Positions 23,396-35,438 of a stretch of 64,000 bases of DNA are shown piece after piece. The notes under the pieces are model-generated. The model had not been told where the DNA came from and did no database searches. It saw nothing but the letters and a program-made list of their open reading frames with translations. The translations under genes were made by a program, and so were the position numbers. The stretch's first letter is position 1, and every line of letters starts with the position of its first letter. Source of the DNA: Allium sativum. Taxonomy: Eukaryota > Streptophyta > Magnoliopsida > Asparagales > Amaryllidaceae. The stretch spans positions 806,417,160 to 806,481,159 of the forward strand of contig CM060919.1 of NCBI GenBank assembly GCA_030737875.1, given 5' to 3'.

Positions 23396-24544
23396 ACATA
23401 AAGTCTGGCAAGTCCAGTGACTTTCAGCATATGAACAGATAATAATAATCATAGCATGCAAATAAAACTGGATGAGAGATAACGGTAACAGGAGTACCAG
23501 ATATACTTAGGTTAAACAGAAGAAACAGAATGATATAAGCTATAACTTTTCGCTTCTCTGCACTAATACTAGTATAACAGGATTAGGTATTATCCTAATG
23601 TCTAAACTAAAACAGAAAAGGAAACAGAATAATTTCCACATAAGAGAATGCTAGTAATGGGCTTTTACCGCCCCAACAGAAGGTATAGAAACAGAATGCC
23701 AATAATGGGCCTTTACTACCCGAACAGAAGGTGCAGGAACAGAAACAGATTAATCCCTACGGAAACAGAATGTAGAATTAGGTGTACACTAGTAAATGGG
23801 CCTTTACCACCCCAACAGAAGGTACCACGCAGAAACAGACAGGTGTTACCACCCAACAGAAAACAGACGATACCCCACAGAAACAGACAGAGCTAAGTGT
23901 ACCCTAAGTCCTATCCCCTACGATCGGCTCCCTAATACATAAATACCATGTGCCAGCCCCACAGAAGGGTGTATCACTCCCTAAAGTGGCAACCTTTGAA
24001 TGACACAGACCTATTTACAGATGTCACGGCGTCTTACATCCTCAGAGGCAGACCGGAATCCATGCACGCACATGACCCGGTTGGAACGCACCATCAACAC
24101 CCCTCGCCATTATCGGAATGAACCGCTTATAATTAGTTCAGTAAGCGTGCCCGGACCCTACCTACTGTTGGGTCTTAGTTTTTGATACCAGAAAGGGTTA
24201 CTGACTAATATGGGTCCCAAACAACAGATGACACAAGTAATTTCCCTCCTAACCTTGTGTCCCCAGACTAACAGATTTCAGGTTAACTTGTTTACAAGTT
24301 CAGACATACAGAGTTCAAATCAACTAGTTCACAGATCAGACAACTAAGTTAACAAGTTTTCAGACTAACGGATCAGATATACGGATTTAACGGATTTACA
24401 GATTTGTCTAACTTTGTATTGGGCCTACAGATGCACGAAACAGGTTTATTAAATTCATTAATCCAGTTGGTTTAACCCTATCCACCCAACACGTTTTAGA
24501 CATCATATTTATCTTATATTTGCATTAATTAATTATTAATGCGT

Positions 24545-24755
24545 AGACTTCTCACATTAGGTCGCTAGCTTGTGGCCGCTGGATATGCCGGGCAGTTCCA
24601 GGCAGACTTCTGCCACAAGCCAGACCTAACCTCGTGTCTAAGCATATTTTAGTTATGCCTATGACCTCTCACATTAGACTAACAGTTTGCGGTTGCTGAT
24701 TAAGCCGGTTGGTTCCGGGCAGGCTTCCACCGCAAACAGAGTCTAACCTCGTGTC
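24545..24755 (-). repeat. Tandem pair of structured leader modules (B 3' LTR)
   Basis: In LTR sense, the first module (24755-24663) has arms GTTAGACT/AGTCTAAT and TTTGCGG/CCGCAAA. The second (24638-24545) has GTTAGGTC/GACCTAAT and CTTGTGGC/GCCACAAG. Both stems therefore differ from W and A at both partners while still pairing. Confidence 0.75.
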
Positions 24756-24889
24756 ATAGCCACTTTATTCCCTTACAGAAAATATCAGACTAATTATGTT
24801 CATTTAACAAATTTAACTTCTACTCAAGTCGCAGCAGATTAATCAAATTAACATGTTTTACTCAATCTTAGATTGCCTACAAATTACAA

Positions 24890-25060
24890 TTATTCAGCTT
24901 TTCAACAAATTTAACAGATTAGGCGACACAACAGATTTAGCAGATTAGGCAGTTTAACATAATTAGCAGATTTGGCATTTCAACATATTTAGCAGTTTAG
25001 CCAATTCAACAGATTAAACAGATAACAGATTTAGCAGATCTAAAACATTCCTTAAGGTTT
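24890..25060 (-). repeat. Short ACAGATTTAGCAGATTAGGCA-like repeats in B LTR
   Basis: Words such as CAGATTTAGCAGATTAGGCA recur irregularly. The 5' LTR copy (about 40905-41085) carries an extra stretch, so the array varies in length between the two LTRs. Confidence 0.6.
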
Positions 25061-26128
25061 CATTGACAATTCTTGCCTAATTATAAATTAAGCCTAAATT
25101 CACATGCCTAAATCATGGTCATGATTCATAATATGACATATACCTAAATTTTAGTTAAATTTGCATAGTACAGAATATGCTCAAAAATCCCAATCTTGAT
25201 TCACACATAAATTATGCCAAATATAACCATTAATTACAATGCATGCCACATATCCAAAAATCCCCATTTAGGTGTATTCACATTTAATAGCTATCAAATC
25301 TTAATATAGATTTTTACACCTAAGTCATATGCAAATTAATTCTCTTTTTTTTCAAATTATAGACTATAATATGTATAGTATGTCCAGATCTAGATCTTGA
25401 ATTACAACTTGTACTATGCATCCAAATCAGTTACATGTTCACAGTTAAATTTTATGCCCCAAATCCCATGTCATATGTCTAATATTCTTTATACCTTAAA
25501 ACTATGTTCAATTACATGCCTCAGATTTATGTTTCTAAGTTGCAACCTATTTTATGTTTTAAGTCACAATAATCCTCTTCTTCCAAGTCATAGGTCATCT
25601 TATGCAATATGCCTCAAATTTATGTCCAGAATTACAACATGCGTTGTGTCCTTAAATTAGTTACAAATCAATTATGCCCAAATATGCCTCATTCAATATT
25701 CTACCCAAAATTTAGGTTTATACGTTCATCTCTTATGAGATTTGTCTCAGGCTCGTGGTAGCCCGGCTATCAAACAAAAGAAAGAAAGAAGGAAGAAATA
25801 CATAACAAACAGAATAATAACAATAAAGAAGAAGAACAAATCTGATAAACAGAAAAAGACATAACCTCAGATTCAGATTCATTATCATGCTAGGATCATA
25901 ATTAAATTTCATATCGGAAAATAACTGTACTTGCCTTTGTTGGATTCTAAAAGAAAAAGGTGTTGTAGTTGTTCTCTTTTAATCCTAATCAGAATTGGAG
26001 GAAGAAGAAGCACAAGTCCTAGCTTAGGTTTCAGCAGAGTAGAGACGCCATTGATTTATTTTTTAGAGAAAAAGAGAGCAATGGAGGCTAGATATTTGTG
26101 TAAGAGATTTAGGTTCAGGTTAGGGATG

Positions 26129-26136
26129 TATATATA
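26129..26136 (-). promoter_or_regulatory. Candidate TATA box of B 3' LTR
   Basis: TATATATA on either strand, within CCTATATATACATCCC on the minus strand, about 575 bases into the LTR. The same box is at 42158-42165 in the 5' LTR. Confidence 0.55.
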
Positions 26137-26514
26137 GGTGTAGGAAGTTATTTAGGACCATTAGATTAACCCTGAACCATGAGAACCAATCAGATGCAAA
26201 ATCTGCATTTGAGTGAATCGGCCCACGGGTTGATAGCCAAACACCCTGGATTAACCCCTAGTCGACCCAGCGGGGCTTGGGTCGACCTCAAAAATGGGTC
26301 GGTTCGGTTATTCCCCCTCCCAATTCGTTGTTTTGAACTTTCTTGCATATTTATTTATTTAATATTTTATATATATATATATATATATTTCTCTCTCATA
26401 CGCATACAAACTTCAAGGCTTAATAACTTCTTCATAATTAACCATTTTCACACTAAACCACTTTTTTGAACTGCGTTCACACTAAGCCACTTTTTAGCCA
26501 TTCCCCTAAAACAA

Positions 26515-26605
26515 AAATATGGTGTTGGCGGGGATTGAACTCTTTACCTCTTGTATGCAAGTCACATGTTCTAACCAAATGAGCTACTAAGTCTTTTGCT
26601 TACAA
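26515..26605 (-). repeat. tRNA-like (SINE-head-like) block in U3 of B, 3' LTR
   Basis: On the minus strand TAGCTCATTTGG (26575-26586) matches an RNA polymerase III A box. GAGTTCAATCC (26532-26542) matches a B box about 35 bases later, with ACTTGCATACAAGAGG where an anticodon arm would be. The acceptor stem does not pair, so this is not a functional tRNA gene. It may be the head of a tRNA-derived SINE captured in the LTR. Confidence 0.45.
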
Positions 26606-26710
26606 ACCTTAGAACAATGCTAAAAATTATTCTTTTCTCATTCCTTTTATTCAAATTAATTATTCTTTAATTTGTTATTTTAATATTCTCAGAAAATATG
26701 GGGTGTTACA

Positions 26711-28398
26711 TCTACTCAACCATTCAATCACAGGCATCCAGTTTCCTTAAAAGGTTTCTAATGCTGTATGAACATATGCAAAGTGTGTGTATATGTTTCT
26801 TATCTAATGCAAAATCAGGCGGTCTACTGATCCAGTTGACCTCCTTAATGCGAATCATGTTAGTGCCATGAGTCCAAATATGTATGCAAGAAATCCTATT
26901 TGATACATCATTTCTATATGAGTGCATAACCATTCATCCAAATGCAATATCCATGTGAGGAGTCAATCATTCTGCATCCACAAAAATTAAAAAATGCACA
27001 CACATCCATTTGCAGTATGAGAGTGTTTTTGAGCCGATCTAATGCCTAGTGTGTGTATATGCATTCACGAGCAACCACTAGCAACCACTTGCATCCACTT
27101 GCAACCATCAAACATAACATGTCTCAAACACATGTTTACATCCATAGGATTCCTATCTATAGGTTGAATACTCGATCAATAGGATACAGTCGAGTGATGG
27201 AAGCGAGTACAAATAAAAAAAACTTTGTTCCCATCAGACATTGGTTGAGAGAATAATTCCCCTAAGTATCAACCCCGAAGACCGAGATCAACATCAGGTT
27301 GACACCCATAGGATTACCCTCTTTAAACAATGTCAAAACTGGAAATCTTAACCTTTTTAGAAATATCCAGATGCTTACAGACTACTAGTACGGATCAGTT
27401 TATTGAATGATTCCTAGAAAACTAAGCATGGGAAAATCCCACCATATCCCTCAAAAACCCAGAATGTATGCATTACAACCGACGTGACGCCTAACACAGA
27501 TACCCTCAAACCCCAACCTATCACCAACAAATGAGTCGTAACCCCTATGGGGTTTGAGACTATAGCCAGATTAGAAACAAGACTAGTATTAAAGTGCAGA
27601 GACTCGACTACAGAATCAGAATGCCATAATCGGAAAGAGTTCTAACTCAATAATCAGATAAGGAAACTAAACTGTTTACGGAATTTTTCCTACTTCTATC
27701 CTATCCACCAACTATGAGAGCATTCGCCTGCCTTCCCGAAGTATGTCATGTCCTTTGTCCTTGCCCCCGTTTCTTCGGGTAGTCCCTAGTGAAGTGTCCC
27801 AACTCACCACAGTTGAAGTGAGTGTCCTTCCTCTTTCGGCAATCCTTGTTTAGATGATCAAGCTTCCATAAGTAAAGCACTTTTCTCCTCCTTTATCTTC
27901 ATACTTTTCTTCCTTCTTTTGTGTTTCCTTTTTTTCCTCCTTTGTGAACCAAGTCCATATCCATGAGTTTCTCATCCTTGGGTTGTGCTCCTTAGCCAAA
28001 CTCCCTCATTCTCATCTTTACTATCCGTGTGTAACACATTGACAAGTCCCTCGAAAGTGGCCTCCATCACACGGAAAATCCTACAAAGCTTGAAAGAAAA
28101 CTAGCCATAGGTGAGACTACTGCGGCTACAGATGGAAGTCGGGCGCTTATTTGCCCTTTGATCGGTGTCGTAGTCTTATCAAGCCTACAGAACCATGCCG
28201 CGATGAGGTTACCTCCCAGTAAGCCGGGAGCTCGGAGAAAGAAGGAAACAAAGATTCAAACAGAGGATCAAAAGATAGATATATGGCTTTTGGGGATTAT
28301 GTTTTTCAAAAATAAACTTTACTTTTTAAAATACTTCCTTTTTAAAACCTTTTTGAAAATAGTTTTCAAAACTTTTTATCAAAGCTGGTAACCTTCAG
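26711..28398 (-). mobile_element. B interior
   Basis: On the minus strand, a leader and degraded gag (about 28260-27690) are followed by a 3' region. That region is shared with A and C and includes the GTGGTTGCTAGTGGTTGCTCG-like repeats near 27060-27110. The sequence ends GGTTGAGTAGA directly at the LTR. No intact gene is present. Confidence 0.75.
27690..28260 (-). pseudogene. gag: Gag remnant of B with two decayed zinc knuckles
   Basis: On the minus strand around 27880-27841, a knuckle-like pattern ends HLNKDC. At 27820-27779 a second pattern, NCGELGHFTRDYP, has Tyr where the last Cys would be. A lysine-rich stretch precedes them, as in the gag of C. Frames are broken throughout and no start or full domain survives. 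In this family, Gag would form the particle and bind RNA through the knuckles. This copy cannot encode it. Confidence 0.6.
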
Positions 28399-28410
28399 CT
28401 CTGATACCAA
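28399..28410 (-). other. B primer-binding site
   Basis: GCTCTGATACCA, the reverse complement of TGGTATCAGAGC, lies next to the LTR terminus at 28412. It shows that B runs right to left and that the A-interrupted LTR is its 5' LTR. Confidence 0.9.
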
Positions 28411-28411
28411 G

Positions 28412-29104
28412 TGTAACACCCCACCTCCGTTAAGGTCACTCACAAAGGGAATGCCTTAACGTTGATGGAGCGTTTTAGTAGACAGAACAAAATGTTACAA
28501 GATAGATATAAAGTAGTACTCGAAAAACTTTATAACTTTATTGCAACGGAAAACAGAAATCAGTTTGGTTACATCTTTCAAAATCACTTTACCAAAACTC
28601 AAGTACATATATATATCAGCCTTGTTCAGAAGCCCTCAGAGTACAAAACTTTAAATCATAATCCCCACAGAAGATGCCATAAGAAGTCAAGCCATACTTT
28701 AAGCACTTCAAGCACTTCAAGCAGAAGGAATCCGGATCAAGCTAGAGTATTCCCTCCTTGGAAACCTGGGGGGAACGGAAGAAAAGAGGCAAAACAACAA
28801 GGGTCAGACATAAAGTCTGGCAAGTCCAGTGACTTTCAGCATATGAACAGATAATAATAATCATGGCAAGCAAATAAAACTGGATGAGAGATAACGGTAA
28901 CAGGAGTAGCAGATATACTTAGGTTAAACAGAAGAAACAGAATGATATAAGCTATTATTTTTCGCTTCTCTGCACTAATACTAGTATAACAGGATTAGGT
29001 GTTATCCTATTGTCTAAACTGAAACAGAAACGGAAAAAGAATAATTTCCACAGAAGAGAATGCTAGTAATGGGCCTTTACCGCCCCAACAGAAGGTACAG
29101 AAAC
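28412..29104 (-). repeat. B 5' LTR, 3' portion (left of A)
   Basis: This is collinear with 22988-23690. It stops at the target duplicate GAAAC (29100-29104) of A and continues at 39698. It includes an acceptor-like site at 28766-28805. Confidence 0.9.
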
Positions 29105-29548
29105 TGTAACACCCCGTAATTTGAACATAAAAATTCACAAATTAAAGTATGCTCAATTAAGTGAAATGGGTTGCGCAGAGAAATATATATATATTGATAT
29201 ATATATATATATATAATTGAAAATTTAATAAATAAATATGCAAAAATGTTCAAAACAGCGAATTGGGAGAGGGGAATAACCGAACCGGCCGATTTTTGAG
29301 GTCGACCCGAGCTCGCTGGGTCGACTAGGGGTTAATCCAGGGTGTTTGGCTGTCAACCCGTGGGCCGATTCGCTCGAATGCAGATTTTGCATTTGAATGG
29401 TTCTCATGGTTCAGCTTTAATCTAAAGGCCCTAAATGGTTCCTACACTTGACTTCTTCCCCAAGACATGCTTTGTTGGCTTGTGATGGATATAGATGGCT
29501 AGGATCTAAACTAAGGTTTATCCTATGGCCTAAACTATCCTAGTCTTC

Positions 29549-29557
29549 TATAAAAAG
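29549..29557 (+). promoter_or_regulatory. Candidate TATA box of A 5' LTR
   Basis: TATAAAAAG within TCTTCTATAAAAAGACC lies about 445 bases into the LTR. It is conserved at 35768-35776 in the 3' LTR. Confidence 0.65.
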
Positions 29558-30525
29558 ACCCTAACCTAATCTAAAATCCTCATTATTCAATCCTACAACT
29601 AAACTATGCCAAAATTTCTCATGATCATGGCCTCCACTCAAACCCTAGCCTCCATCCTCTTGTCATAAATTCTATCTTCATTCTCATGAGAGATTAGATG
29701 CTCATTTGAGTGTTTCTAAGTTACATGAGAGTTGCTAAGCTCGATTCAAGGCTAAAGTTGCAACCTTTATACTTCAAAGCAAGGATCTTTCTTATCATTT
29801 TCTCAAGGGTTATATTGGAGCTTAGTGATTTGGGGTTTTTTGCTAGTGTGGCTTCGTCTCAATCTTTTTATATGTCGATTTGTGCCTTCATAGCATTGTA
29901 AGCCCCCTCCTACTATTAGATATTAACTATGAAGTTAAATGAATGTTGCAAGTTGGGTTTGAACATTAAGTATCATACATGCTATCATGTTATGTATCCC
30001 ATCATGTTTGTAAAGACACCATCTTGATCTTATGGGCTAAAAGCTATAAGCTTTATGTTGAATGTTGCATTATGCAAAATGAGAACTATCATATCCCTTA
30101 TGATAACTTGCATGTAGTGTTATATGCGAACTCGTAGGCATCTTTCTATGTCACCTATCATCATGATTCGCCTATGTGCTAAGTTTGGGGTTATGCATGT
30201 TTTTGAGGCTTAACAATGTAACATGCAAGTTAATGAACACACTTACGCCTCATATGCCACCATGATTAACTTGTGGCCTTATACCCTTTTTGTCATGACC
30301 TTGCCAAGTTCTTTCTTTAATCCATTGTGCGTTGTTGTGAATGTATATGCGAGTTTAGAAGCGTTGGGGTTATGTTATGTGGAAACTTTAATGACATGAA
30401 ACATGATTTGGGTAAATTGATATAAACGTGGCAACATGTAACTTTGGCTATGAGCATGGGACTTGAAAACTTGACACGCATGGGTTGTAAGTGTAATAAG
30501 ACACTAGACCAAATATGAAAGTGGC

Positions 30526-30727
30526 CAACTCGAGGTTGGGTTGAGTTTGTAGCATAAATCTACCCAGACCCGCCCGGCTTAACTAGTGGCTACAAACAAT
30601 AGGATCCAATGTGAGAAGTTGGCCATGTCGCGCTTAAGACCCGAGGTTAGACTAGGTTGTGGTGTAAATCTACCCGGACCCGCCCGGCTTAACTAGTAAC
30701 CACAACGAGGTCTAATGTGAGAGGTTG
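30526..30727 (+). repeat. Tandem pair of structured leader modules (A 5' LTR)
   Basis: The modules lie at 30526-30622 and 30638-30727. The first has arms GTTGGGT/ATCCAAT and TTTGTAG/CTACAAA. The second has GTTAGAC/GTCTAAT and GTTGTGGT/ACCACAAC. The A-T pair in TTTGTAG/CTACAAA replaces the G-C pair seen in W. The pair lies about 1 kb downstream of the TATA box. Confidence 0.8.
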
Positions 30728-30759
30728 AGAGTGCATTAATTAAATTAATGCCACATGAT

Positions 30760-31620
30760 AAGGTTAAGTAAATTTGACTATTGACACTTAACCGATATGA
30801 CACGAATGGGTAGGTTAAGTGGGACCAGGCTTGATTTCTTAATGACACTTAACCATACAAGATAATTAGGGGATGGGGTTAAGTAATTTACGCTTAACTA
30901 ATCCGACTTGGTAATTAGATGGGGTTAAGTAAGCCACACTTAACTAATCTAAACACGGTAAATTCGATGAGGTTAAGTAATCCATACTTAACTAATCTAA
31001 CACGGTAATTAGATGGGGTTAAGTAACTTAGACTTAACTAATCTAAACACGGTAATTGGATGGGGTTAAGTAACCTTCACTTAACTAATCTAAACACGGT
31101 AATTCGAGGGGGTTAAGTTAGACACTTAACCAATCTAAACATGGTAATTCAATGAGGTTAAGTAACCAATACTTAACCAACTCAACACGGTAATTTAATG
31201 GGGTAAAGTAACGTACACTTAACCAATTACACATGATGATTTACTGGGGTTAAGTAACCTATGCTTAACCAATCTAATAGGTGGACCTGATAGGGTTAAG
31301 TCACAAGACCTTTTAAAAGTAGGCTTGACCATTGTAATACGATTAGTGGATGGGGTTAAGCTAACCCATACTTAACCAATCCGACCCGATAATCTGATGC
31401 GATTAAGATAATCTATGCTTAATCAATCTAACATGATAATCTGATAGGGTTAAGACAAATAAATACTTAACCAGTTTGACTTGATAAGGTTAAGTCATGA
31501 GCTTCTTGGTACACTTAACCAACCTGTAGGGCTAAGCCTTGAACTTGAGTACTTAGCCAATCTTGACATGATTTGTAGGCAGGTTAAGTCATGAACTTGG
31601 ATAACAACACTTAACCCATT
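30760..31620 (+). repeat. Dense GGTTAAGT / ACTTAAC(C/T) hairpin array (A 5' LTR)
   Basis: About fifteen units of 50-60 bases, typically GATGGGGTTAAGTAA, a short spacer, ACTTAACTAATC, then TAAACACGGTAATT. Each unit holds one GTTAAGT/ACTTAAC stem of seven bases with a loop of about eight. The motif decays towards the ends of the array. Confidence 0.8.
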
Positions 31621-32434
31621 TGACAAAACCCTAGCTCAGGGGACTAGGTTGGAAATCGTAGTTAACAAGGATAGTGGAAAGAGGGGCTAAGTGGTAAACC
31701 TTAGTCAACGGTAACTAAGTAATAATTCTTAGCTAAGGACATGGACTAGTTCATAAAGAGATGAGTAACCTGGTACGGTAGGTCATCGCTTAGTATACGA
31801 GGAGGAGCAAGTTATCTGACTTGGATAAAAGCTCCATCGAACTGGGTGACGAAGTGAAAGCTTGGGGGAACGTGAGGGTACTCTTGTAATCCCTCTGTGA
31901 GGTGGCGAGTGGTCCATGAAACCCGGCCTCACAGAGGTTAAGGTCTGCGGTAGAAGAGCCAAGAGTATGCCTTGGTTGCTATGCGAGCGACCTAAAGACT
32001 GGGATGGGTTAGCGTGGAGTCGACGATACTTGATTTTGCCCCGGGATAGCATGTCGCCAACTACCTACCATCTTTAGTCAATCGTGTACGTACGGAAAGG
32101 CAGGGAACTCCCAAAAGACCATATACTAGCTATCAAGTTATGGGTGAGGTTGGCTATATGGAAATGGGCATCGATGGGCCGTAGTGTAGTTCTCATACAT
32201 GATTTTTTCTTGGATTGCCTTTCAGTAGTTGAGGGAGGGGTCACGTGGGACCATAGCCACGGGTACATAAACAGACCTTGATATCTGCAACAGCAGACGA
32301 CTTAAGCTCCCGACCGAGTTCCGTATTTCTTGATTTGCCCGACACGGAACTCGGATGGCCCATTGAGGAACATGTGCGTCTAGACATGGAAAACGATTCA
32401 CGATACATACGCGGGATAAAGGGCGCGGTTGACG

Positions 32435-32540
32435 GGTAGCATAATCCCTAGTGGTCCTAGGTGGCTGAACCCAAACCGAGACACGGAAACGTTCATTAGG
32501 TAGCATAATCCCTAGTGGTTCTAGGCGGCATAAATCCTAA
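32435..32540 (+). repeat. Twin CCTAG hairpins (A 5' LTR)
   Basis: Two copies of GGTAGCATAATCCCTAGTGGT(C/T)CTAGG are spaced about 65 bases apart. The stem is CCTAG/CTAGG with a five-base loop, against CCTAGGT/ACCTAGG in W. The 3' LTR copy is at 38651-38757. Confidence 0.7.
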
Positions 32541-33084
32541 GTGAACGCACGATAGTTCATGGTAAGAAAACATAACTAGATCAAGGGTAGCAGTCCAAAA
32601 TAACTTCAAGGATAAGACGTTTACATGGGAAAGCCCGTATGGCCTACGGCAAAGGACTAAACTTATACATGGAAAGAAACATACGAGTTGGGAAAACCTA
32701 CATATGTTATATATTAGGTTGACATGGACCATTACGTGGCGTTGGGCAAGAGACATTCATAGTTAACACATGACGCGGGTTGGGATACTGGTACGAGGGG
32801 TGCAGAGCAAATATACATGGTATATACCTTAGGATGTTATATATGATAAATACCTTGGGATAGTATACTTGATAGAAACCTGACGATGTGGTACCTTGAT
32901 TTATCTTGACACTGTAGTTTATCATGACACACTCGTTTATTTTGGTACCGTAGTTCATCCTGTTATTTTGGTTTAGCTTATCTATCTTGCCATCATACTT
33001 ATGTTCATATCAGTTCCTCATGCCAGTTAACTTTACTAGTTTATATACTGATAGTAGATAGGGCTTACCAGTCTTTATGACTGA

Positions 33085-33129
33085 CCCCGTTTTGTTTCGC
33101 CTCTTGTCTTCCGTTCCCCCCCCCCCCAG
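33085..33129 (+). promoter_or_regulatory. Polypyrimidine tract with CAG, candidate splice acceptor (A 5' LTR)
   Basis: TGACCCCGTTTTGTTTCGCC, TCTTCCG and a C run end in AG at 33128-33129 before GTTACAGGGAGG. It lies 350 bases before the LTR end. Confidence 0.5.
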
Positions 33130-33481
33130 GTTACAGGGAGGAAATGCTATTGTTAGTTTGGACTTCTTCTGTTTGAAGGTCATCACGCATGGCTTGGACT
33201 TCTCTTGGCTATGGCTACTTTACTGTTTTACTTGGGGAATAATTTATGAAATGGTTTTATGCTTCTTTATTATTGCAAGACAGGTTTTGATGTATTTTGA
33301 TGTAAAAGGCTTTTAGACCTTATTTTATAAGGTAATGAAATTTGTTTTACTTCCGCTGTTTTATATATATATATATATATGTTCTGTCTTGTAATATTTC
33401 TGTACATGTTTACCAATAATACCCCTCTAAAGCTAGTGCATTCCTTTGCGAGTGACCCTAGCGGAGGTGGGGTGTTACATT

Positions 33482-33493
33482 TGGTATCAGAGC
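33482..33493 (+). other. A primer-binding site
   Basis: TGGTATCAGAGC starts two bases after the LTR terminus at 33479. It is followed by AGAAGGTTACCAGAC, the intact form of the site into which B inserted in C. Confidence 0.95.
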
Positions 33494-35324
33494 AGAAGGT
33501 TACCAGACTGGGCAAAAGTTTTTAAAACCTTCTGAAAACTATTTGAAAAACCGTTTACAAAGAAGCATTTTTCAAGAAAAGTTTTTAAAGGCTATTCCCC
33601 AAAAGCCATTAGCACTATCCTTGTTTCCTTGATTGAACCTCCTTTTTTTTCCTCCATCTGTAGTCACAGTAGTTTTAACTGCGACTAATCCTTGTCTAGC
33701 TACGTAAGTGTTTTCCCGTGCGATGGAGGAAGTTCTCGAGAGACCGGTTACCGAAGTTATAAGAAGGGATAATAAGAGCAAGGATAAAGGACGCGAGCTT
33801 AAGGATAAGCAGCTGTTGCTATGGCTTAGTCCCTAAAAGGAAGACAAGATCGTCGAGAGGACAATTGTATGCTCTCATTCCTAGAGTACCTAAGAGGGAT
33901 GGTACTGTTTCTGTTGAAAGTTTAGCCTTTCTTTTCTATCATCCCGTCCAGACCTTGTTTGGATCATCGTATCATTTAAGTCTGCTTGGATAGTTGAGTC
34001 TCTGCACCTTAGTACTAGCATGGTAGAGGATCCCAGTTTTTGTCCCAAAATCTGGTTGGAGAGTCGGTCCATTTATTCATGACTTGTTGGATTTGAGAAC
34101 GTCTATGCCAAGTGTTGAGATTAGAAGCAATACTTCTATTGTTGAGCTATGGATGGATTCTAGGGGTAAAGTGGTTATCCAGTAAGGGATACCATTCTCG
34201 GTTTTGAAAAGAGGGCAGTCAGACTCTTGGCTTGCTTTGGTAATACCTTCGAAGTCTCGTGTAACCTTTTAGGTTCTGTCATGGTTAGTTACCTAGAATC
34301 TCTTGATGCTTTTATCGAAAATCTCTGATCCAATCGAGTAACGTCCGCCAATAAGACGGATGGTTCATTCCGCTTAAGCATGGGTTATAGGAATCACCCT
34401 AGTAAGTGCACATGGTAACATAAATTGGCATTGGTAAACGAGATCCAGAATTCACTAGTGAATTTTGGAGAGCTTGCATGAGTACGTAGATATGGTTGAG
34501 CCAAGTATACTAGGGAAAGAATAAATGAAAGTGGAACGAGAGGCGACAGCGAAAAGAGTTCCGACTCATACATTGGAAATAGGAATCAAGGAGCTACGAA
34601 ACCATGAAGTCAATGGCGGTCAAGGCACAATGGAATTAAGTTCGTGGAAATGCGGCTCAGACGCGCGCATCATGTCTCTTTTTAAGAGTGTATCTTTGAT
34701 CCTTGGTTTACCTGTAGAGCTTACTTGCATGCTATCGCTTGGTGGATATCCGCTCGGTCCTATTTCTGTTACAAACCCCGTAAGGAGTTTGTCTTGTTTA
34801 GCTCCTCGATCTTATCTTGGGAACCTTAGATAGAACTCTATGGATGTAAACATGTATTTGAAACATGTTATGATTGATATGGTTGCAAATGGTTGCAAGT
34901 GGTTGCTCGTGGATGCGCGAATACACATTAGATACTAGATTGACGCGGTCACGTTTCATGTTGCATATGCACGAGTATTTATACTTGTTTATGGATGAAA
35001 TTGAATGTGTTATCATGCGGATGTTGCATATGAATGAATGTTTGTGCACGCATATAGTACTTATATGACTAGGACTATTCGCATACATGTTGGACTCATG
35101 GCACTAAACATATTTTGCATTAGAAAGATCATTCAGGCCTGATCATTAGCATTAGCTAAGGAGCATATACACACACGTTTTGCATATGTTCATATGGCAT
35201 TAGAAATCGTCTAAGGACAATGATGCCAGTGTTTGATGGTTTGAGTAGATGGTTGTTTGGTTGGTAGGATACGTTCTTCTTGACTTAGAGATTTCGGGGA
35301 CGAAATCCTTTAAGGAGGGGAGAA
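33494..35324 (+). mobile_element. A interior with traces of gag-pol only
   Basis: Stops occur in all frames. A lysine-rich trace near 33760-33815 may be the end of gag. The stretch 33960-34170 can be aligned by eye with 43955-44150 of C (for example GAGTCTCTGCACCTTAGTACT against GAGACTCTGCACTTTAATACT), so both may descend from the same post-gag region. From 34850 to 35300 it shares with C and B the GGTTGCAAGTGGTTGCTCGTGG block. No gene is supported. Confidence 0.7.
35305..35324 (+). other. A polypurine tract
   Basis: AAGGAGGGGAGAA directly precedes TGTAACACCCCG at 35325, after the family motif GGGGACGAAATCC. Confidence 0.85.
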
Positions 35325-35400
35325 TGTAACACCCCGTAATTAGAACATAAAATTTCACAAATTAAAGTATGCTTAATTAAGTGAAATGGGTTGCGCAGAG

Positions 35401-35438
<38 letters not shown>

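Larger units (their letters stand above)
22988..26710 (-). repeat. B 3' LTR (uninterrupted copy)
   Basis: Read on the minus strand it starts TGTAACACCCCATATTTTC and ends GGAGGCGGGGTGTTACA. It contains a tRNA-like block (26515-26605), a TATA box (26129-26136), the structured module pair (24545-24755) and the pyrimidine/AG site (23354-23395). It also serves as the empty-site control for the A insertion: GAAACAGAATGCC is unbroken near 23690. Confidence 0.9.
29105..33479 (+). repeat. A 5' LTR
   Basis: It starts TGTAACACCCCGTAATTTGAA and ends GGTGGGGTGTTACA. A (TA)-rich microsatellite sits at 29184-29214 and a TATA box at 29549-29557. It then carries the module pair, hairpin array, twin CCTAG hairpins and acceptor-like site. 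The U3 shares a block around GTCGACTAGGGGTTAATCC with the LTRs of B, so A and B are related families. Confidence 0.95.

Noticed and set aside
23890..24230. Host gene exons in the B LTR
   Set aside because: The sequence is repeated at 39900-40230 as part of the other LTR and has no conserved frame.
26515..26605. A tRNA gene on the minus strand
   Set aside because: A and B boxes are present, but the acceptor and anticodon stems do not pair and both copies are inside an LTR.
31783..32756. Frames of 65-94 codons repeated at 38002-38973
   Set aside because: They recur only because the two LTRs of A are copies of each other. They overlap on both strands and are not kept in the related LTRs of W, B or C.
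33960..34400. Protease or polymerase gene in the interior of A
   Set aside because: Only short, stop-ridden similarity to the region after gag in C could be seen; no catalytic motif is visible.
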